Counted from the stretch's first letter, positions 1 through 11,640 are shown. The stretch: DNA of 64,000 nucleotides from Marinomonas gallaica (GCF_001639745.1 NZ_LTAX01000001.1:62001-126000); one strand, 5' to 3'. Numbers and translations are program-made. The notes: generated by a model not told the origin, from the sequence alone.

Positions 1-85
1 GGGCAAAGCTGGCCTGTTCACGAGACCGAATAGCAGCCACGTCGAACAAAGGGCTAAGAAAGCGTGATGAAAGCAAAGATGGCAT
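1..85 (-). CDS. N-terminal fragment of a probable NAD(P)H-hydrate epimerase/dehydratase (Nnr/YjeF)
   Basis: Only the first 28 codons lie in the window; the gene runs off the left edge. The ATG at 83-85 is preceded by a clear ribosome site (GGGAGGA, 92-98). The peptide starts MPSLLSSRFLSPLFDVAAIR and continues SREQASFA. Its Phe-Asp-x-Ala-x-Ile-Arg-x-x-Glu stretch resembles the start of the YjeF_N epimerase domain, which repairs hydrated NAD(P)H. In pseudomonads yjeF/nnr lies near orn, which supports the guess. The start is well supported; the identity is tentative because the fragment is short. Confidence 0.45.
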   Translation of the reverse strand, partial: MPSLLSSRFLSPLFDVAAIRSREQASFA

Positions 86-167
86 GATAGCGTCCTCCCA
101 TGTTTTGAACGTAAAGCCCAAGAGCACTGATATTAAGAACGAACCTTAATATCATCATAGCAAGACA

Positions 168-716
168 TTACGACAACCCGAACATGGTCGTACGATAATG
201 CTTCAGCTCTTCAATGGACTCAATAATATCGTCTAACGCTAAGTGGGCACCTGACTTTTCAAACCCCTCTAACGCTTCAGGCTTCCAGCGTTTAGCCAAT
301 TCTTTGATGGTACTGACATCTAAATAACGATAATGGAAATAGGCCTCTAGTTTCGGCATATAACGGTACAGAAAGCGACGATCTTGACCAACACTGTTGC
401 CACAGATTGGGGATTTACCCGCCGGGACGTACTGCTCTAAAAATGCAATTGTCTGAGATTCAGCATCCGCCATCGAAATATCAGAACTCAAGACTCGATC
501 TGTAAGCCCAGATTGCCCATGGTGCGTCGTGCACCACTCATCCATGGCATCCATGACCGATTTTTCTTGGTGAATGGCCAAATTAGGTCCTCTACCCAGT
601 ACATTAAGATCCTTGTCCGTCACAATCGTAGCAATCTCAATAATGGTGTCTGTATCAGGTTCTAGGCCTGTCATTTCTAAATCAATCCAGATTAGATTAT
701 CTTCGCTGTAACTCAT
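168..716 (-). CDS. orn: oligoribonuclease Orn
   Basis: 3'-5' exoribonuclease of the DEDDh family that degrades 2-5 nt RNAs, including pGpG, the last step of c-di-GMP breakdown. The 182-residue length is normal. The active-site residues are visible: D12 and E14 in IDLEMTG, D112 in GQDRRFL, and H158 with D162/D163 in HLALDDI. Many homologues have Arg after that His, where this one has Leu159; the catalytic His and Asp are intact. It is divergent from rsgA across a 74-bp gap, an arrangement also seen in pseudomonads. Orn fits a genome stretch rich in c-di-GMP proteins. Confidence 0.97.
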   Translation of the reverse strand: MSYSEDNLIWIDLEMTGLEPDTDTIIEIATIVTDKDLNVLGRGPNLAIHQEKSVMDAMDEWCTTHHGQSGLTDRVLSSDISMADAESQTIAFLEQYVPAGKSPICGNSVGQDRRFLYRYMPKLEAYFHYRYLDVSTIKELAKRWKPEALEGFEKSGAHLALDDIIESIEELKHYRTTMFGLS

Positions 717-790
717 AATGCACTCAATCCTGTATTTTAGTTGCTAGCCATTATACTCTATGCGTTTAAATTAACGACCGACAAATACGA

Positions 791-1825
791 ATGTCAAAAC
801 GAAAGCTGACCAAACAACAATCTTGGCGCATAGAGCGTATTCATAAAGAACGTATGGAACGCACACAAAAGCGTGCTGACCGTGCTGAAGAGACGTTACA
901 ATCGTCCGATCTTGGCCCAGAAACCGAAGGCATCATCATCTCTCACTTTGGCACGCAAGTGGAGGTTGAAGGTACACAAGAACCCCATGTTGGCGTAAGT
1001 ACACGCTGTAATATGCGTGCTAACCTCGGTCAATTGGTGACAGGCGACAAAGTTGTGTGGCGACCGAAGCACACTGAAGGCGGCGTAGTTGTCGCGCGCT
1101 CTGATCGCGACACGCTATTGCAGCGACCCGATATGCATGGTCGTTTAAAACCCGTTGCTGCAAACATAGACTTTATTGTCGTGGTCATCGCCGCAGAGCC
1201 TGCCCCTCATGCCAACTTGATTGACCGCTATTTAGTTGCCTCTGAAACTGTGGATATTCCACCTGTTATTTTGCTCAACAAAAGCGACTTGATTGACGAA
1301 AGTAACGCTAAAGACCTTGAAAAACTTCTAAAGACATACATTGATTTAGGTTATCAAGTCATACGCACATCGATCAAAAATGACGAAGGTATGGCCGAGC
1401 TCAATGAGTTTTTGAAAGACCGCATCAGCGTTTTTGTTGGACAATCAGGTGTGGGGAAATCGTCGCTAATAGGAACGTTATTACCAGACATTGAAATCAG
1501 TGTTGGGGAACTGTCTCAGAAGCGTAAAAAAGGGACACATACCACCACAACGGCACGTTTATTCCATATGCCGATTGGCGGCGACTTAATAGACTCACCC
1601 GGAATTCGTGAATTCGGACTGTGGCACATCAGCGAAGATGAACTGCTTGAAGGCTTTATTGAGTTTCGACCACACCTCGGTTACTGCAAATTTCGCGACT
1701 GCTCTCATGAACAAGAGCCCGGTTGCGCCATTAGAGAAGCATTAGACAAAGGCGAAATTACAGCACATCGCTTTGAAAGCTATCTTCGTATTCGACAGTC
1801 CATTCGCGATAATGATGCGTTTTAA
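791..1825 (+). CDS. rsgA: small ribosomal subunit biogenesis GTPase RsgA
   Basis: Circularly permuted GTPase that helps late 30S subunit maturation. The motifs come in the permuted order expected for the family: G4 NKSD at residues 163-166, then the P-loop GQSGVGKSS at 217-225, then G3 DSPG at 268-271. An N-terminal OB-fold precedes the GTPase, and a C-terminal zinc knuckle uses C299, C304, H306 and C312. The basic N-terminus (SKRKLTKQQ) fits an RNA-binding protein. It converges on motB with only 9 bp between the stops and no visible terminator. Confidence 0.97.
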   Translation: MSKRKLTKQQSWRIERIHKERMERTQKRADRAEETLQSSDLGPETEGIIISHFGTQVEVEGTQEPHVGVSTRCNMRANLGQLVTGDKVVWRPKHTEGGVVVARSDRDTLLQRPDMHGRLKPVAANIDFIVVVIAAEPAPHANLIDRYLVASETVDIPPVILLNKSDLIDESNAKDLEKLLKTYIDLGYQVIRTSIKNDEGMAELNEFLKDRISVFVGQSGVGKSSLIGTLLPDIEISVGELSQKRKKGTHTTTTARLFHMPIGGDLIDSPGIREFGLWHISEDELLEGFIEFRPHLGYCKFRDCSHEQEPGCAIREALDKGEITAHRFESYLRIRQSIRDNDAF

Positions 1826-1834
1826 CCCTAGGCT

Positions 1835-2737
1835 TTAAAACACATTCTCAGGGGTCATGTTAGGATCAAGCTCAACCTGCTCACCACCAAAGCGGCGGCG
1901 GCTTGATTCTAGCATTCGTTTATAAGCATCATCGGTCAGCAAAGTTACTGAAATTCGGCGATTCTCAGGGCTTGCTGGATCCACTCTATTATATGGCACA
2001 CTGTCCGCCAGTCCTATCACCTGAGCAATACGTTTAGGCTCTAAACCACCTTCTACCAACGCCTTCTTTGCAGCGTTCGCTCTCAAACTGGACAGGTCCC
2101 AGTTATCAAATAAACCAGTGCCAGTAAAACCGGAAGCATCCGTGTGCCCAGTAATAACAACAGGGTTCTCAATCATGCTAAAAACAGCCGCCATGCTCAT
2201 GAGAGTATTCTCCATGTCCGGCACAAGTTGTGCACTACCACGTTCGAACATTGGCTTGTCAGGATCATCGATTAGAGTAATTCGAACCCCCTCGGGCGTG
2301 ATTTCAATTCGCATATTTTGGTCGTTTGAATTAACACGGTCTAGACTTCGAAATTGCTCGATGAGCAAAGCGTTCATTTTTTCCAGCTCTTCGCCGTCAT
2401 TCCCAGTTCGCATTGATTCTTCATCAGTGAGATCAGGTGTGCTTCCTGGGTCAGGCAAGTTCATATCGAGTTTACGCTCGGTACTCATTGCTGGGCTGCC
2501 ACCTAAGTCAATAGGGTTGTTACTAAAGCCTGCCGTGGACATGCCCGCGGGATCATTAAAATACCCCTCGATTGCTGCCAATTCTTCGGGAGAGGATACA
2601 TTAATAATCCACAACACTAAGAAAAAAGCCATCATCGCTAAAGCAAAATCGGCCAGCGCTATTTTCCAAGCACCACCATGATGACCATCTTTCTTGATCT
2701 TTTTTACACGTCGAATGACGGGATCATAATTATTCAT
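1835..2737 (-). CDS. motB: flagellar motor stator protein MotB
   Basis: Peptidoglycan-anchored half of the proton-driven stator. One transmembrane helix near residues 26-46 carries the proton-binding Asp30 (ALADFALAMMAFFLVLWII). The C-terminal OmpA/MotB domain binds cell wall, with TGHTDASG, NWDLSSLRAN and NRRISVTL as recognisable motifs. The 300-residue length is typical. It is translated just after motA (9-bp gap) and sits beside rsgA, orn and psd, the same neighbourhood as in Pseudomonas. Confidence 0.96.
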   Translation of the reverse strand: MNNYDPVIRRVKKIKKDGHHGGAWKIALADFALAMMAFFLVLWIINVSSPEELAAIEGYFNDPAGMSTAGFSNNPIDLGGSPAMSTERKLDMNLPDPGSTPDLTDEESMRTGNDGEELEKMNALLIEQFRSLDRVNSNDQNMRIEITPEGVRITLIDDPDKPMFERGSAQLVPDMENTLMSMAAVFSMIENPVVITGHTDASGFTGTGLFDNWDLSSLRANAAKKALVEGGLEPKRIAQVIGLADSVPYNRVDPASPENRRISVTLLTDDAYKRMLESSRRRFGGEQVELDPNMTPENVF

Positions 2738-2746
2738 AAACGCGCC

Positions 2747-3601
2747 CTAGCGAAACTGCTTCACTAACTCAGAGAGCTCAATAAAACTTGGGCGCAAATG
2801 TGTCGGTAACATTTTTCGCCCAGTCTCAACCGCAATCGCTGGAGGATGCCCTGAAGCCATCGCACTCAAGCAGGCCTTAATGCAAAGGTAAGCTTGAAAC
2901 TCTTGCTCACCCAGACGCTCAAGATGAGCCGAGGCAGGGCCTACGAAACCATAGGCAAAGAAAATACCAAGAAATGTCCCAACAAGTGCCGCAGCCACGT
3001 GCGCGCCGATTTCTTCCATAGGCCCACCAATAGAGCCCATGGTAATCACAATGCCTAATACCGCCGCAACGATACCAAAACCAGGCAACCCCTCAGCCAC
3101 TCGATTCACAGCATGTCCCGGCGCGACCAACTCTTCGGATACAAGCTCAAGCTCCGCATCCATCATGGCTTCTAATTCATGGGCTGGTAAGCCTGTGATA
3201 GTAAAAACTCGATAATTGTCTGTAAAAAACTCGACCAACTCATGATCACGAATTACATCAGGAAAGCGCTGAAACATTTCGCTTTCAAACGGTGCTTCAA
3301 CATCTTGCTCTACGGCAAGAAACCCCTCCTGACGACTGCGCTGAAAGAGGTTATAGGCACAACTCAGTAACTGTGAGTAAAAAACTCGATTGTGACGACT
3401 GCCAAGCAATAGCTGAGGCAAAAGCTTGAAGGTTTTCTTTTGCAGAGAAGCCGGGTTTGCAACCATAAATGCACCAAAGGCGGCACCACAAATAATCAAA
3501 ACCTCAAATGGTTGCCACAGCGCCAGCATTTCCCCATGGGATGCCAAATACCCCGTTACAACACTTATAAGAACAATCAGCGTTCCAGCGATTACGAACA
3601 T
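2747..3601 (-). CDS. motA: flagellar motor stator protein MotA
   Basis: Inner-membrane stator subunit that pairs with MotB to convert proton flow into flagellar torque. The 284-residue protein starts with a hydrophobic helix (MFVIAGTLIVLISVVTGYLA). It has the family's paired C-terminal helices around GLPGFGIVAAVLGIVITMG and AAALVGTFLGIFFAYGFVG. A ribosome site (TAGGATG) precedes the ATG. It is first of a two-gene motAB operon. I did not find a convincing sigma-28 promoter in the 127-bp upstream gap. Confidence 0.97.
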   Translation of the reverse strand: MFVIAGTLIVLISVVTGYLASHGEMLALWQPFEVLIICGAAFGAFMVANPASLQKKTFKLLPQLLLGSRHNRVFYSQLLSCAYNLFQRSRQEGFLAVEQDVEAPFESEMFQRFPDVIRDHELVEFFTDNYRVFTITGLPAHELEAMMDAELELVSEELVAPGHAVNRVAEGLPGFGIVAAVLGIVITMGSIGGPMEEIGAHVAAALVGTFLGIFFAYGFVGPASAHLERLGEQEFQAYLCIKACLSAMASGHPPAIAVETGRKMLPTHLRPSFIELSELVKQFR

Positions 3602-3728
3602 AATTACATCCTACTTTTTGACAGTGTATGCTCACCAGACAATATACAGTATGATTAGTACATCCATGCATTAAAACGGCAACGAAACAACTATTTAACA
3701 ATGCCTTGAGCCTTAAATGTAACGAGCT

Positions 3729-5204
3729 ATGAAGAATAAGTCACCCTTTGGTCTAAACGAATGGCTACTCTATCTACAGGACAGGAAATTTCCAGTTGGC
3801 TCTGACAGCATAGCTAAACTAAGGAAACAAATTAAAACGCCTGATGCCACGCTTGATAGAATGCAGAAAAACATAGCCTCTGAGCCGATGTTGGCGTTCG
3901 CCATCCTGAATCAGGCCAATGCGATTGTCACTTACAAACGCAATGACATTAAAAGTCCTATTCATGCCGCGTCAATGATTGGAATGAGCGGCATTAGTAA
4001 GGTGTTTGAATCTCTTGAGCCTTATACACCTATTGCCAAAAATCACGTCCATCGTGCTTTTTCTCGCGAAGTTCAGATAAGCTACGAAGCCGCCTTCATG
4101 GCACGACGCTGGGCCATTGAAAAAAAAATCAGTCATGTTGAAGATATTTTCTGGGTTACTTTTTTTAGAGACGCAGTACGCTGGCTATTGTGGTTTCACG
4201 CTCATGATGAAATGGAACAAATCACACAAAAAATTCGCCGTGGTGAAACCAATATCGCTGCCGAAAACAGTATTTTAGGCTGTCGTATCGACGAGCTTAC
4301 GGTTGCACTATTTAAACATTGGCAAGTGCCGTCAGTGATCCTTGATTCCTTTTTAACTGATCAAATACCCACGGCCGAAGAACTGCAAAGCATCGCTCGA
4401 CTAACACACACGCCAGATCAGCTACCGGGCTTTGCCGAAGACAAGCGCATTACTATTCTCATGAATAGCCCCCTTATCTTGGCCTACTGCGCGTCAAAAG
4501 TATCGCAGGAAGCCAATGTAGTTGGTTGGGGAAGTAAAAATTTACCATTTTACTATCGCGTCATTGCCGCCATCATCCATATACGCCTTGGTGACGCTAT
4601 ACAGTCGACTCACTTTGCTACCGCTGAAGCAGCTCTAGACGCGCGATATTCAATCAAACCAAGCTTAGCCGCCCAACTATTATCGCCAATTTTGTTTACC
4701 AGAACTGAGGGCACCGCAAAATCCAGCACCAAAAAAATAAAGGCAAATCCTTTAACACAGCTACAAGCTAAGCTTACGGATGTTACCGACAAGAAACAGC
4801 GAGCCACATTGGCAATGAAAGCACTGCTCGCAATATTTAAAAATCAAAGCGACCAAGTGTTGATTTTAAAACACAGCAATACGAGCAACAAACTTAGCCC
4901 AATGCTTCAATACGGATACGACATCAATACTCTCAAGGGCATCCGTTGGAATTCACCTTCTAATATCATTTCAAAGCTGGTCAGCAAACGCGTTGCCGTG
5001 CACTTTGATGACCAAAAATTTTCCAGCATGGCGAAAGACATGCCTGAGGGTGCAGAAGCACTATTGAGCAGCAAACAACATTTATTTTTAGCGTCATCTC
5101 CTGCCAATGAAACTGACACCTACATCTATTGGCTGGCAGGTAAAGAACAACTAGACCGAGACCAGTTTGAGACATTCAAACGCGTCATCAAGCTTGCAGA
5201 CTAA
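3729..5204 (+). CDS. HDOD-domain signalling protein
   Basis: The N-terminal ~270 residues match the HDOD fold, a non-catalytic relative of HD phosphohydrolases. Early motifs are PMLAFAILNQANA and a Ser-Pro-Ile-His-Ala-Ala segment typical of HDOD (usual form: I.S...AI..LG). The C-terminal ~200 residues, after a lysine-rich linker near residue 335, have no motif I can name; a GAF-like fold is possible. No signal peptide or membrane segment is visible, so it should be cytosolic. It is divergent from motAB and 20 bp upstream of psd, so it may be co-transcribed with psd. HDOD proteins often act in motility or c-di-GMP signalling, but the role here is unknown. Confidence 0.75.
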   Translation: MKNKSPFGLNEWLLYLQDRKFPVGSDSIAKLRKQIKTPDATLDRMQKNIASEPMLAFAILNQANAIVTYKRNDIKSPIHAASMIGMSGISKVFESLEPYTPIAKNHVHRAFSREVQISYEAAFMARRWAIEKKISHVEDIFWVTFFRDAVRWLLWFHAHDEMEQITQKIRRGETNIAAENSILGCRIDELTVALFKHWQVPSVILDSFLTDQIPTAEELQSIARLTHTPDQLPGFAEDKRITILMNSPLILAYCASKVSQEANVVGWGSKNLPFYYRVIAAIIHIRLGDAIQSTHFATAEAALDARYSIKPSLAAQLLSPILFTRTEGTAKSSTKKIKANPLTQLQAKLTDVTDKKQRATLAMKALLAIFKNQSDQVLILKHSNTSNKLSPMLQYGYDINTLKGIRWNSPSNIISKLVSKRVAVHFDDQKFSSMAKDMPEGAEALLSSKQHLFLASSPANETDTYIYWLAGKEQLDRDQFETFKRVIKLAD

Positions 5205-5224
5205 ATTAATTATCAGGACTTACA

Positions 5225-6082
5225 GTGAATAAAGATCAGCTTTTCGCATTTGCTCAATACATCACGCCACAAAAAGCCCTATCACGCTTTGTTGGTCGTA
5301 TCGCCGAATGCACCAACAAGCAGGTAAAAAACACGTTCATTGGACAATTTGTTAAAAAGTACCAAGTAGACATGAGCGAAGCCATTCAAGAAGACCCGTT
5401 CAGCTACCGTAACTTTAACGATTTTTTCACTCGTGCTATCAAACCGGAAATGCGCCCGATCGCGCTAGGTGACAACGTTATTGCATGCCCAGCAGACGGC
5501 GCCATCAGCCAACTAGGTGACATTGAACACGGCACCCTCTATCAAGCTAAAAACCATCATTATAGCCTTACAGAGTTGCTAGGTGGTGATGCGGAGCTGT
5601 CTAATCAATTCCTTGGCGGCAAGTTTGCAACGGTGTATTTATCACCTCGTGACTATCATCGCGTTCACATGCCACTGGATGGCAAGCTGATTAAAACGAT
5701 ACATGTGCCAGGAAAGCTGTTCTCTGTAAACAAGGTCACAGCTGAACAAATCCCTAATGTATTCGCTCGCAATGAGCGTACGGTTTGTATTTTTGAAACC
5801 AACGCAGGTCCAATGGCTGTCATATTGGTAGGTGCAATGATCGTTGCCAGCATCGAAACAGTCTGGACAGGCCAAGTAACGCCATTCAGCAAACAAGTGC
5901 AAACGTGGGATCACGAGAAACTTGCCAATATTCAACTAAAAAAAGGTGAAGAGATGGGCCGCTTCAAGTTGGGCTCAACCGCTATCGTGCTGTTTGGTAA
6001 AGATGCAGCTGAATGGGAAAAACACCTATCCGCAGAGTCCCCAACCCAAATGGGTATGGCATTTGGCAAAATCAAACCTTAA
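5225..6082 (+). CDS. psd: phosphatidylserine decarboxylase proenzyme
   Basis: Pyruvoyl enzyme that makes phosphatidylethanolamine from phosphatidylserine at the inner membrane. The self-cleavage motif LGST is at residues 249-252; cleavage between G250 and S251 gives the alpha chain with its pyruvoyl group. Other family marks are PADGAISQ, FLGGKFATVYLSPRDYHRVH and the HMPLDG segment. Translation starts at GTG (5225), after CAGGACTTACA. The length of 285 residues matches the proteobacterial enzyme. A strong terminator follows. Confidence 0.97.
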   Translation: MNKDQLFAFAQYITPQKALSRFVGRIAECTNKQVKNTFIGQFVKKYQVDMSEAIQEDPFSYRNFNDFFTRAIKPEMRPIALGDNVIACPADGAISQLGDIEHGTLYQAKNHHYSLTELLGGDAELSNQFLGGKFATVYLSPRDYHRVHMPLDGKLIKTIHVPGKLFSVNKVTAEQIPNVFARNERTVCIFETNAGPMAVILVGAMIVASIETVWTGQVTPFSKQVQTWDHEKLANIQLKKGEEMGRFKLGSTAIVLFGKDAAEWEKHLSAESPTQMGMAFGKIKP

Positions 6083-6110
6083 TTCAAACTCTTGTTTTTA
6101 CCCGACCTAT

Positions 6111-6140
6111 AAAAAAACCCGCTTAATCGCGGGTTTTTTT
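6111..6140. terminator. bidirectional rho-independent terminator between psd and secF
   Basis: A perfect 12-bp stem (AAAAAAACCCGC / GCGGGTTTTTTT) with a 6-nt loop. It has a T-run in both directions, so it can end psd from the left and secF from the right. Confidence 0.93.
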
Positions 6141-6158
6141 ATGTCTCAACATAACCTA

Positions 6159-7064
6159 TTAAGGCATGTCGTCTTCTAGCTCTTCTTTTGGAGCAGGCAC
6201 CAAGTCTTCGCGCGTGATATTTTGCGCCAGCAATAAATTCGCCGCCACAAAGATCGAAGAATACGTACCAATCAAAACACCTATTAGCAAGGCGAGTGAA
6301 AAATTATGGATACTTTCACCGCCATAAAAGAACAATACCAACAGTACAAACAAAGTAGTCATCGAGGTAATGATGGTTCGATCCAATGTTTGATTGATAG
6401 AGTCATTGATAAGCTCTGTCGGTGGGGTATCTCGCATAATTCGGAAATTCTCACGAATACGGTCACAGACAACGATAGTATCGTTGAGCGAGTAACCAAT
6501 CACCGCCAGAATAGCTGCCAGCACCGTCAGGTCAAACTCAAAGTCGAACAATGAGAAAATACCCAAGGTAATAATCACGTCATGCGCTAAGGCTACAACA
6601 GAGGCCACTGAGAACTTGAACTGGAAACGTACGGCCACATACACCATGACAATAACCAGTGCCAGTAACATACCTAGGCCGCCCTGCTCTCGCAGTTCTT
6701 CACCCACTTGCCCACCAACGTATTCTGAACGCATCAGCTCAACGTCTACATCGCCATTATTACGCAGCGTACTCAGCACCTCATCACCCAATGTTGGCGT
6801 ATAAGCATTGCCCATACGAACAACAACATCGGTTGAAGAGCCAAAGTTTTGCACCGTAACATCGCTGTAGTCGCCATCCGCCAATAAGGTTCGAACATCA
6901 TCAAGCTGAGGTGCCACACTGTATTGCACCTCAATCAAACTACCGCCTGTGAAGTCCAAACCAAACTTAAGACCTTTAACAGCCAAAGAACCTAGCGAAA
7001 TCAGCACCAATGCCATGGAGAACATCGCGACAATTTTACGCATCGCCATAAATTTAATATTCAT
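6159..7064 (-). CDS. secF: protein translocase subunit SecF
   Basis: Inner-membrane partner of SecD; uses the proton motive force to help pull proteins through SecYEG. The 301 residues have one N-terminal helix, a periplasmic domain opening with GLKFGLDFTGGSLIEV, and five clustered C-terminal helices with VIGYSLNDTIVVCDRIREN. The acidic C-terminus (PKEELEDDMP) is plausible. It is last in the queA-tgt-yajC-secD-secF run, 14 bp after secD. Confidence 0.97.
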   Translation of the reverse strand: MNIKFMAMRKIVAMFSMALVLISLGSLAVKGLKFGLDFTGGSLIEVQYSVAPQLDDVRTLLADGDYSDVTVQNFGSSTDVVVRMGNAYTPTLGDEVLSTLRNNGDVDVELMRSEYVGGQVGEELREQGGLGMLLALVIVMVYVAVRFQFKFSVASVVALAHDVIITLGIFSLFDFEFDLTVLAAILAVIGYSLNDTIVVCDRIRENFRIMRDTPPTELINDSINQTLDRTIITSMTTLFVLLVLFFYGGESIHNFSLALLIGVLIGTYSSIFVAANLLLAQNITREDLVPAPKEELEDDMP

Positions 7065-7078
7065 CGTTTCACCGTCTC

Positions 7079-8935
7079 CTAGATAAATAAGCGCTTGTTT
7101 TTGCGTCCACCGTACACCAAATTAATTTGGGCACGTGTTACAACAATCGCTGTAAACATCGACGTCAAAATACCAAGAGAAAGTGTCACCGCGAAGCCTT
7201 TAACTGGCCCTGTACCTACAGCAAACAAGATCACCGCCACCAATAAAGTCGTGATGTTTGCATCCAGGATTGTTGTGAATGCTCGATTAAAGCCTGAATG
7301 AATCGCTTGCTGACTCGGCAGCCCAGCCTTAAGCTCCTCCCTAATCCGGGAGAAAATAAGCACGTTGGCATCCACCGCCATACCCATCGTCAAAACAATG
7401 CCGGCAATGCCCGGTAACGTTAACGTCGCCGACATTAGTGACATACATGCCATCAGCAGTACGATGTTCAACCCCAAAGAAATATTGGCAAACAAACCAA
7501 ACACTTTGTAGTAAACAAGCATAAACGCCATCACGACCAACAAACCAATCTGTGCAGACAACACACCTAATCGAATGTTTTCAGCACCCAGGCTTGGACC
7601 AATCGTACGCTCTTCCACAAAGTAGATTGGTGCGGCCAATGCCCCCGCACGCAGCAACAACGCAAGCTCAGATGACTCCCGAGGACTGTCCAAACCAGTA
7701 ATACGGAACGAATTACCTAATGTCGTTTGAATGGTTGCAAGCGAAATAATGCCACGCTCACTGTAACTGCGACGCACTTCGGTCACTTTACCATCTTCAC
7801 CTTCGACAAAGCGGCTACGGCTTTTATGTTCAATAAACACAACCGCCATATTTCGACCTACTGCAGTACGCGTTACACGCGCCATTTGTGAGCCGCCTTT
7901 ACCATCAAGGCTAATGTTAACCTGTGGCCGACCGTTCTCATCAAACGAAGAGCTCGCATCCGACACACTGTCACCGGTAATGATAATATCTCGCTCAAGA
8001 CGAGCTGTACGACCACTACCATCACGGAACGTTAACGTATCAACATCACCTGCATTGGCGTCTAAACCGGCTTCAAGACGAAACTCAAGGTTTGCCGTCG
8101 CGCCAATGATACGTTTCGCTGCCGCTGTATCTTGAACACCAGGCAGCTCAACGACGATACGGTTACTGCCTTGACGTTGAACCAATGGCTCTGCAACGCC
8201 CAACTCGTTCACACGGTTGCGCAACGTCGTTAAGTTTTGCTGCAACGCATAGGCTTCAACTTCGGCGCTGGCCGCTTCTGTAAAGCTCACGTCAACAAAG
8301 AACTCATTACCACTGTCGGTGGTGTTGTAAACGTACTCTGGAAATTGATCTTCTAGTACATCCAGAGCCGCTTGCTGATCCGCTTCACGTAAAAAACGGA
8401 TCGACATCACAGCATTATTGCTCACTTCAACACTGCGGTAACGAATGCGCTCGGTGCGCATCGCATTTTTCATTTCACTTGCCGCAACATCTAAACGCTG
8501 CTTCAACGCTGCAGGCGTGTCCACTTCAAGCAAGAAATGCACACCACCACGCAAGTCTAAGCCTAATTTAGCCGGACCCGCACCAATAGAGGACAACCAA
8601 TCAGGCGTTGTTGGCACCAGATTAAGGGCAACGACATAGCTCTCGCCTAATGCGGCAGAAATAACCGGCTTTGCTGCTAATTGATCTTCACCGCTATTGA
8701 ATCGCAGTGTGCCACCAGCACTGGTAACTTCGGCTTCTTTTAATTCGATTCCCGCGTCTTGTAACGCTTTTTCCGCCGTTGCAAGGGTGCGCTGATCGAC
8801 CACAGTGGTGGATTTTTGAGTGGACAGTTGAAGTGCTGGATCGTCTGGATACAGGTTTGGCAGAGCGTAGATAACGCCAAGCGCGATCACGAGCAAAATA
8901 AGCAAATACTTCCACAAGGGGTACTTGTTAAGCAT
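7079..8935 (-). CDS. secD: protein translocase subunit SecD
   Basis: Inner-membrane translocase accessory protein, 618 residues. It starts with one transmembrane helix (YLLILLVIALGVIYALP), followed by a large periplasmic domain with the KLGLDLRGGVHFLLEV motif. A C-terminal five-helix bundle contains MGMAVDANVLIFSRIREEL. Together with SecF it completes the family's usual six-plus-six helix layout. It follows yajC across 78 bp that contain a strong hairpin. Confidence 0.97.
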   Translation of the reverse strand: MLNKYPLWKYLLILLVIALGVIYALPNLYPDDPALQLSTQKSTTVVDQRTLATAEKALQDAGIELKEAEVTSAGGTLRFNSGEDQLAAKPVISAALGESYVVALNLVPTTPDWLSSIGAGPAKLGLDLRGGVHFLLEVDTPAALKQRLDVAASEMKNAMRTERIRYRSVEVSNNAVMSIRFLREADQQAALDVLEDQFPEYVYNTTDSGNEFFVDVSFTEAASAEVEAYALQQNLTTLRNRVNELGVAEPLVQRQGSNRIVVELPGVQDTAAAKRIIGATANLEFRLEAGLDANAGDVDTLTFRDGSGRTARLERDIIITGDSVSDASSSFDENGRPQVNISLDGKGGSQMARVTRTAVGRNMAVVFIEHKSRSRFVEGEDGKVTEVRRSYSERGIISLATIQTTLGNSFRITGLDSPRESSELALLLRAGALAAPIYFVEERTIGPSLGAENIRLGVLSAQIGLLVVMAFMLVYYKVFGLFANISLGLNIVLLMACMSLMSATLTLPGIAGIVLTMGMAVDANVLIFSRIREELKAGLPSQQAIHSGFNRAFTTILDANITTLLVAVILFAVGTGPVKGFAVTLSLGILTSMFTAIVVTRAQINLVYGGRKNKRLFI

Positions 8936-8980
8936 GTAGGGTCCTTGGAACTAAGAGATAAATGACCAAGCAAGAAAGTA

Positions 8981-9004
8981 GAAAAGCGCCTTTAGGCGCT
9001 TTTC
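8981..9004 (-). terminator. hairpin between yajC and secD (partial terminator or processing site)
   Basis: A perfect 10-bp stem (GAAAAGCGCC / GGCGCTTTTC) with a 4-nt loop lies inside the operon. In the direction of transcription it is followed by only a short pyrimidine stretch (TACTTTC), so read-through to secDF is expected. It may reduce or process the downstream message. Confidence 0.6.
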
Positions 9005-9013
9005 ATCATGACA

Positions 9014-9340
9014 TTAGATGGATTTCAGAGTGCCTTTTGGTAGCACAGCACCAATAGAAGACTTCTGGAATTTCATCTCAATGTTGTCGGCAACTTCTAG
9101 CACAACGTAGTTGTCATCAACTTTCGTTACTTTACCTAGAACACCACCATTTGTTACCACTTCCGTACCCTTCGCTAAAGAAGCTAACAAGTTTTTATGC
9201 TCTTTAGTGCGTTTAGCTTGTGGACGCCACATTAAGAAATAAAAGATAACGACAAAACCAACTAATAATACAAGGTTAAAAATCCCTGCATCAGCTGGCG
9301 CAGCACCTTCAGCGTAAGCTGGTGAGATCAAAGCGATCAT
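9014..9340 (-). CDS. yajC: Sec translocon accessory subunit YajC
   Basis: Small inner-membrane protein of the SecDF-YajC complex, 108 residues. A hydrophobic helix at about residues 20-40 (IFNLVLLVGFVVIFYFLMW) is followed by RPQAKRTKEHK, the family signature. A KOW-like segment then follows (LAKGTEVVTNGGVLGKVTKV). It lies between tgt and secD as in most gammaproteobacteria. The ribosome site GGAGAG precedes the ATG. Confidence 0.96.
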   Translation of the reverse strand: MIALISPAYAEGAAPADAGIFNLVLLVGFVVIFYFLMWRPQAKRTKEHKNLLASLAKGTEVVTNGGVLGKVTKVDDNYVVLEVADNIEMKFQKSSIGAVLPKGTLKSI

Positions 9341-9427
9341 GGTGTTTACTCTCCAATGGTTAAAAAAATCGTTTGCGCACTTCCCTCATAGAAATCGTTG
9401 CGCATTTTTTGTTTATAATTTCGACAA

Positions 9428-11640
<2,213 letters not shown>

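Noticed and set aside
2118-2681. 187-codon plus-strand frame opposite motB
   Set aside because: motB motifs are unambiguous and the opposite frame has no start signal or family features.
3602-3728. LexA-like or sigma-28 site upstream of motA
   Set aside because: CTGTATATTG lacks the matching ACAG half, and no TAAA-N-GCCGATAA pair was found.
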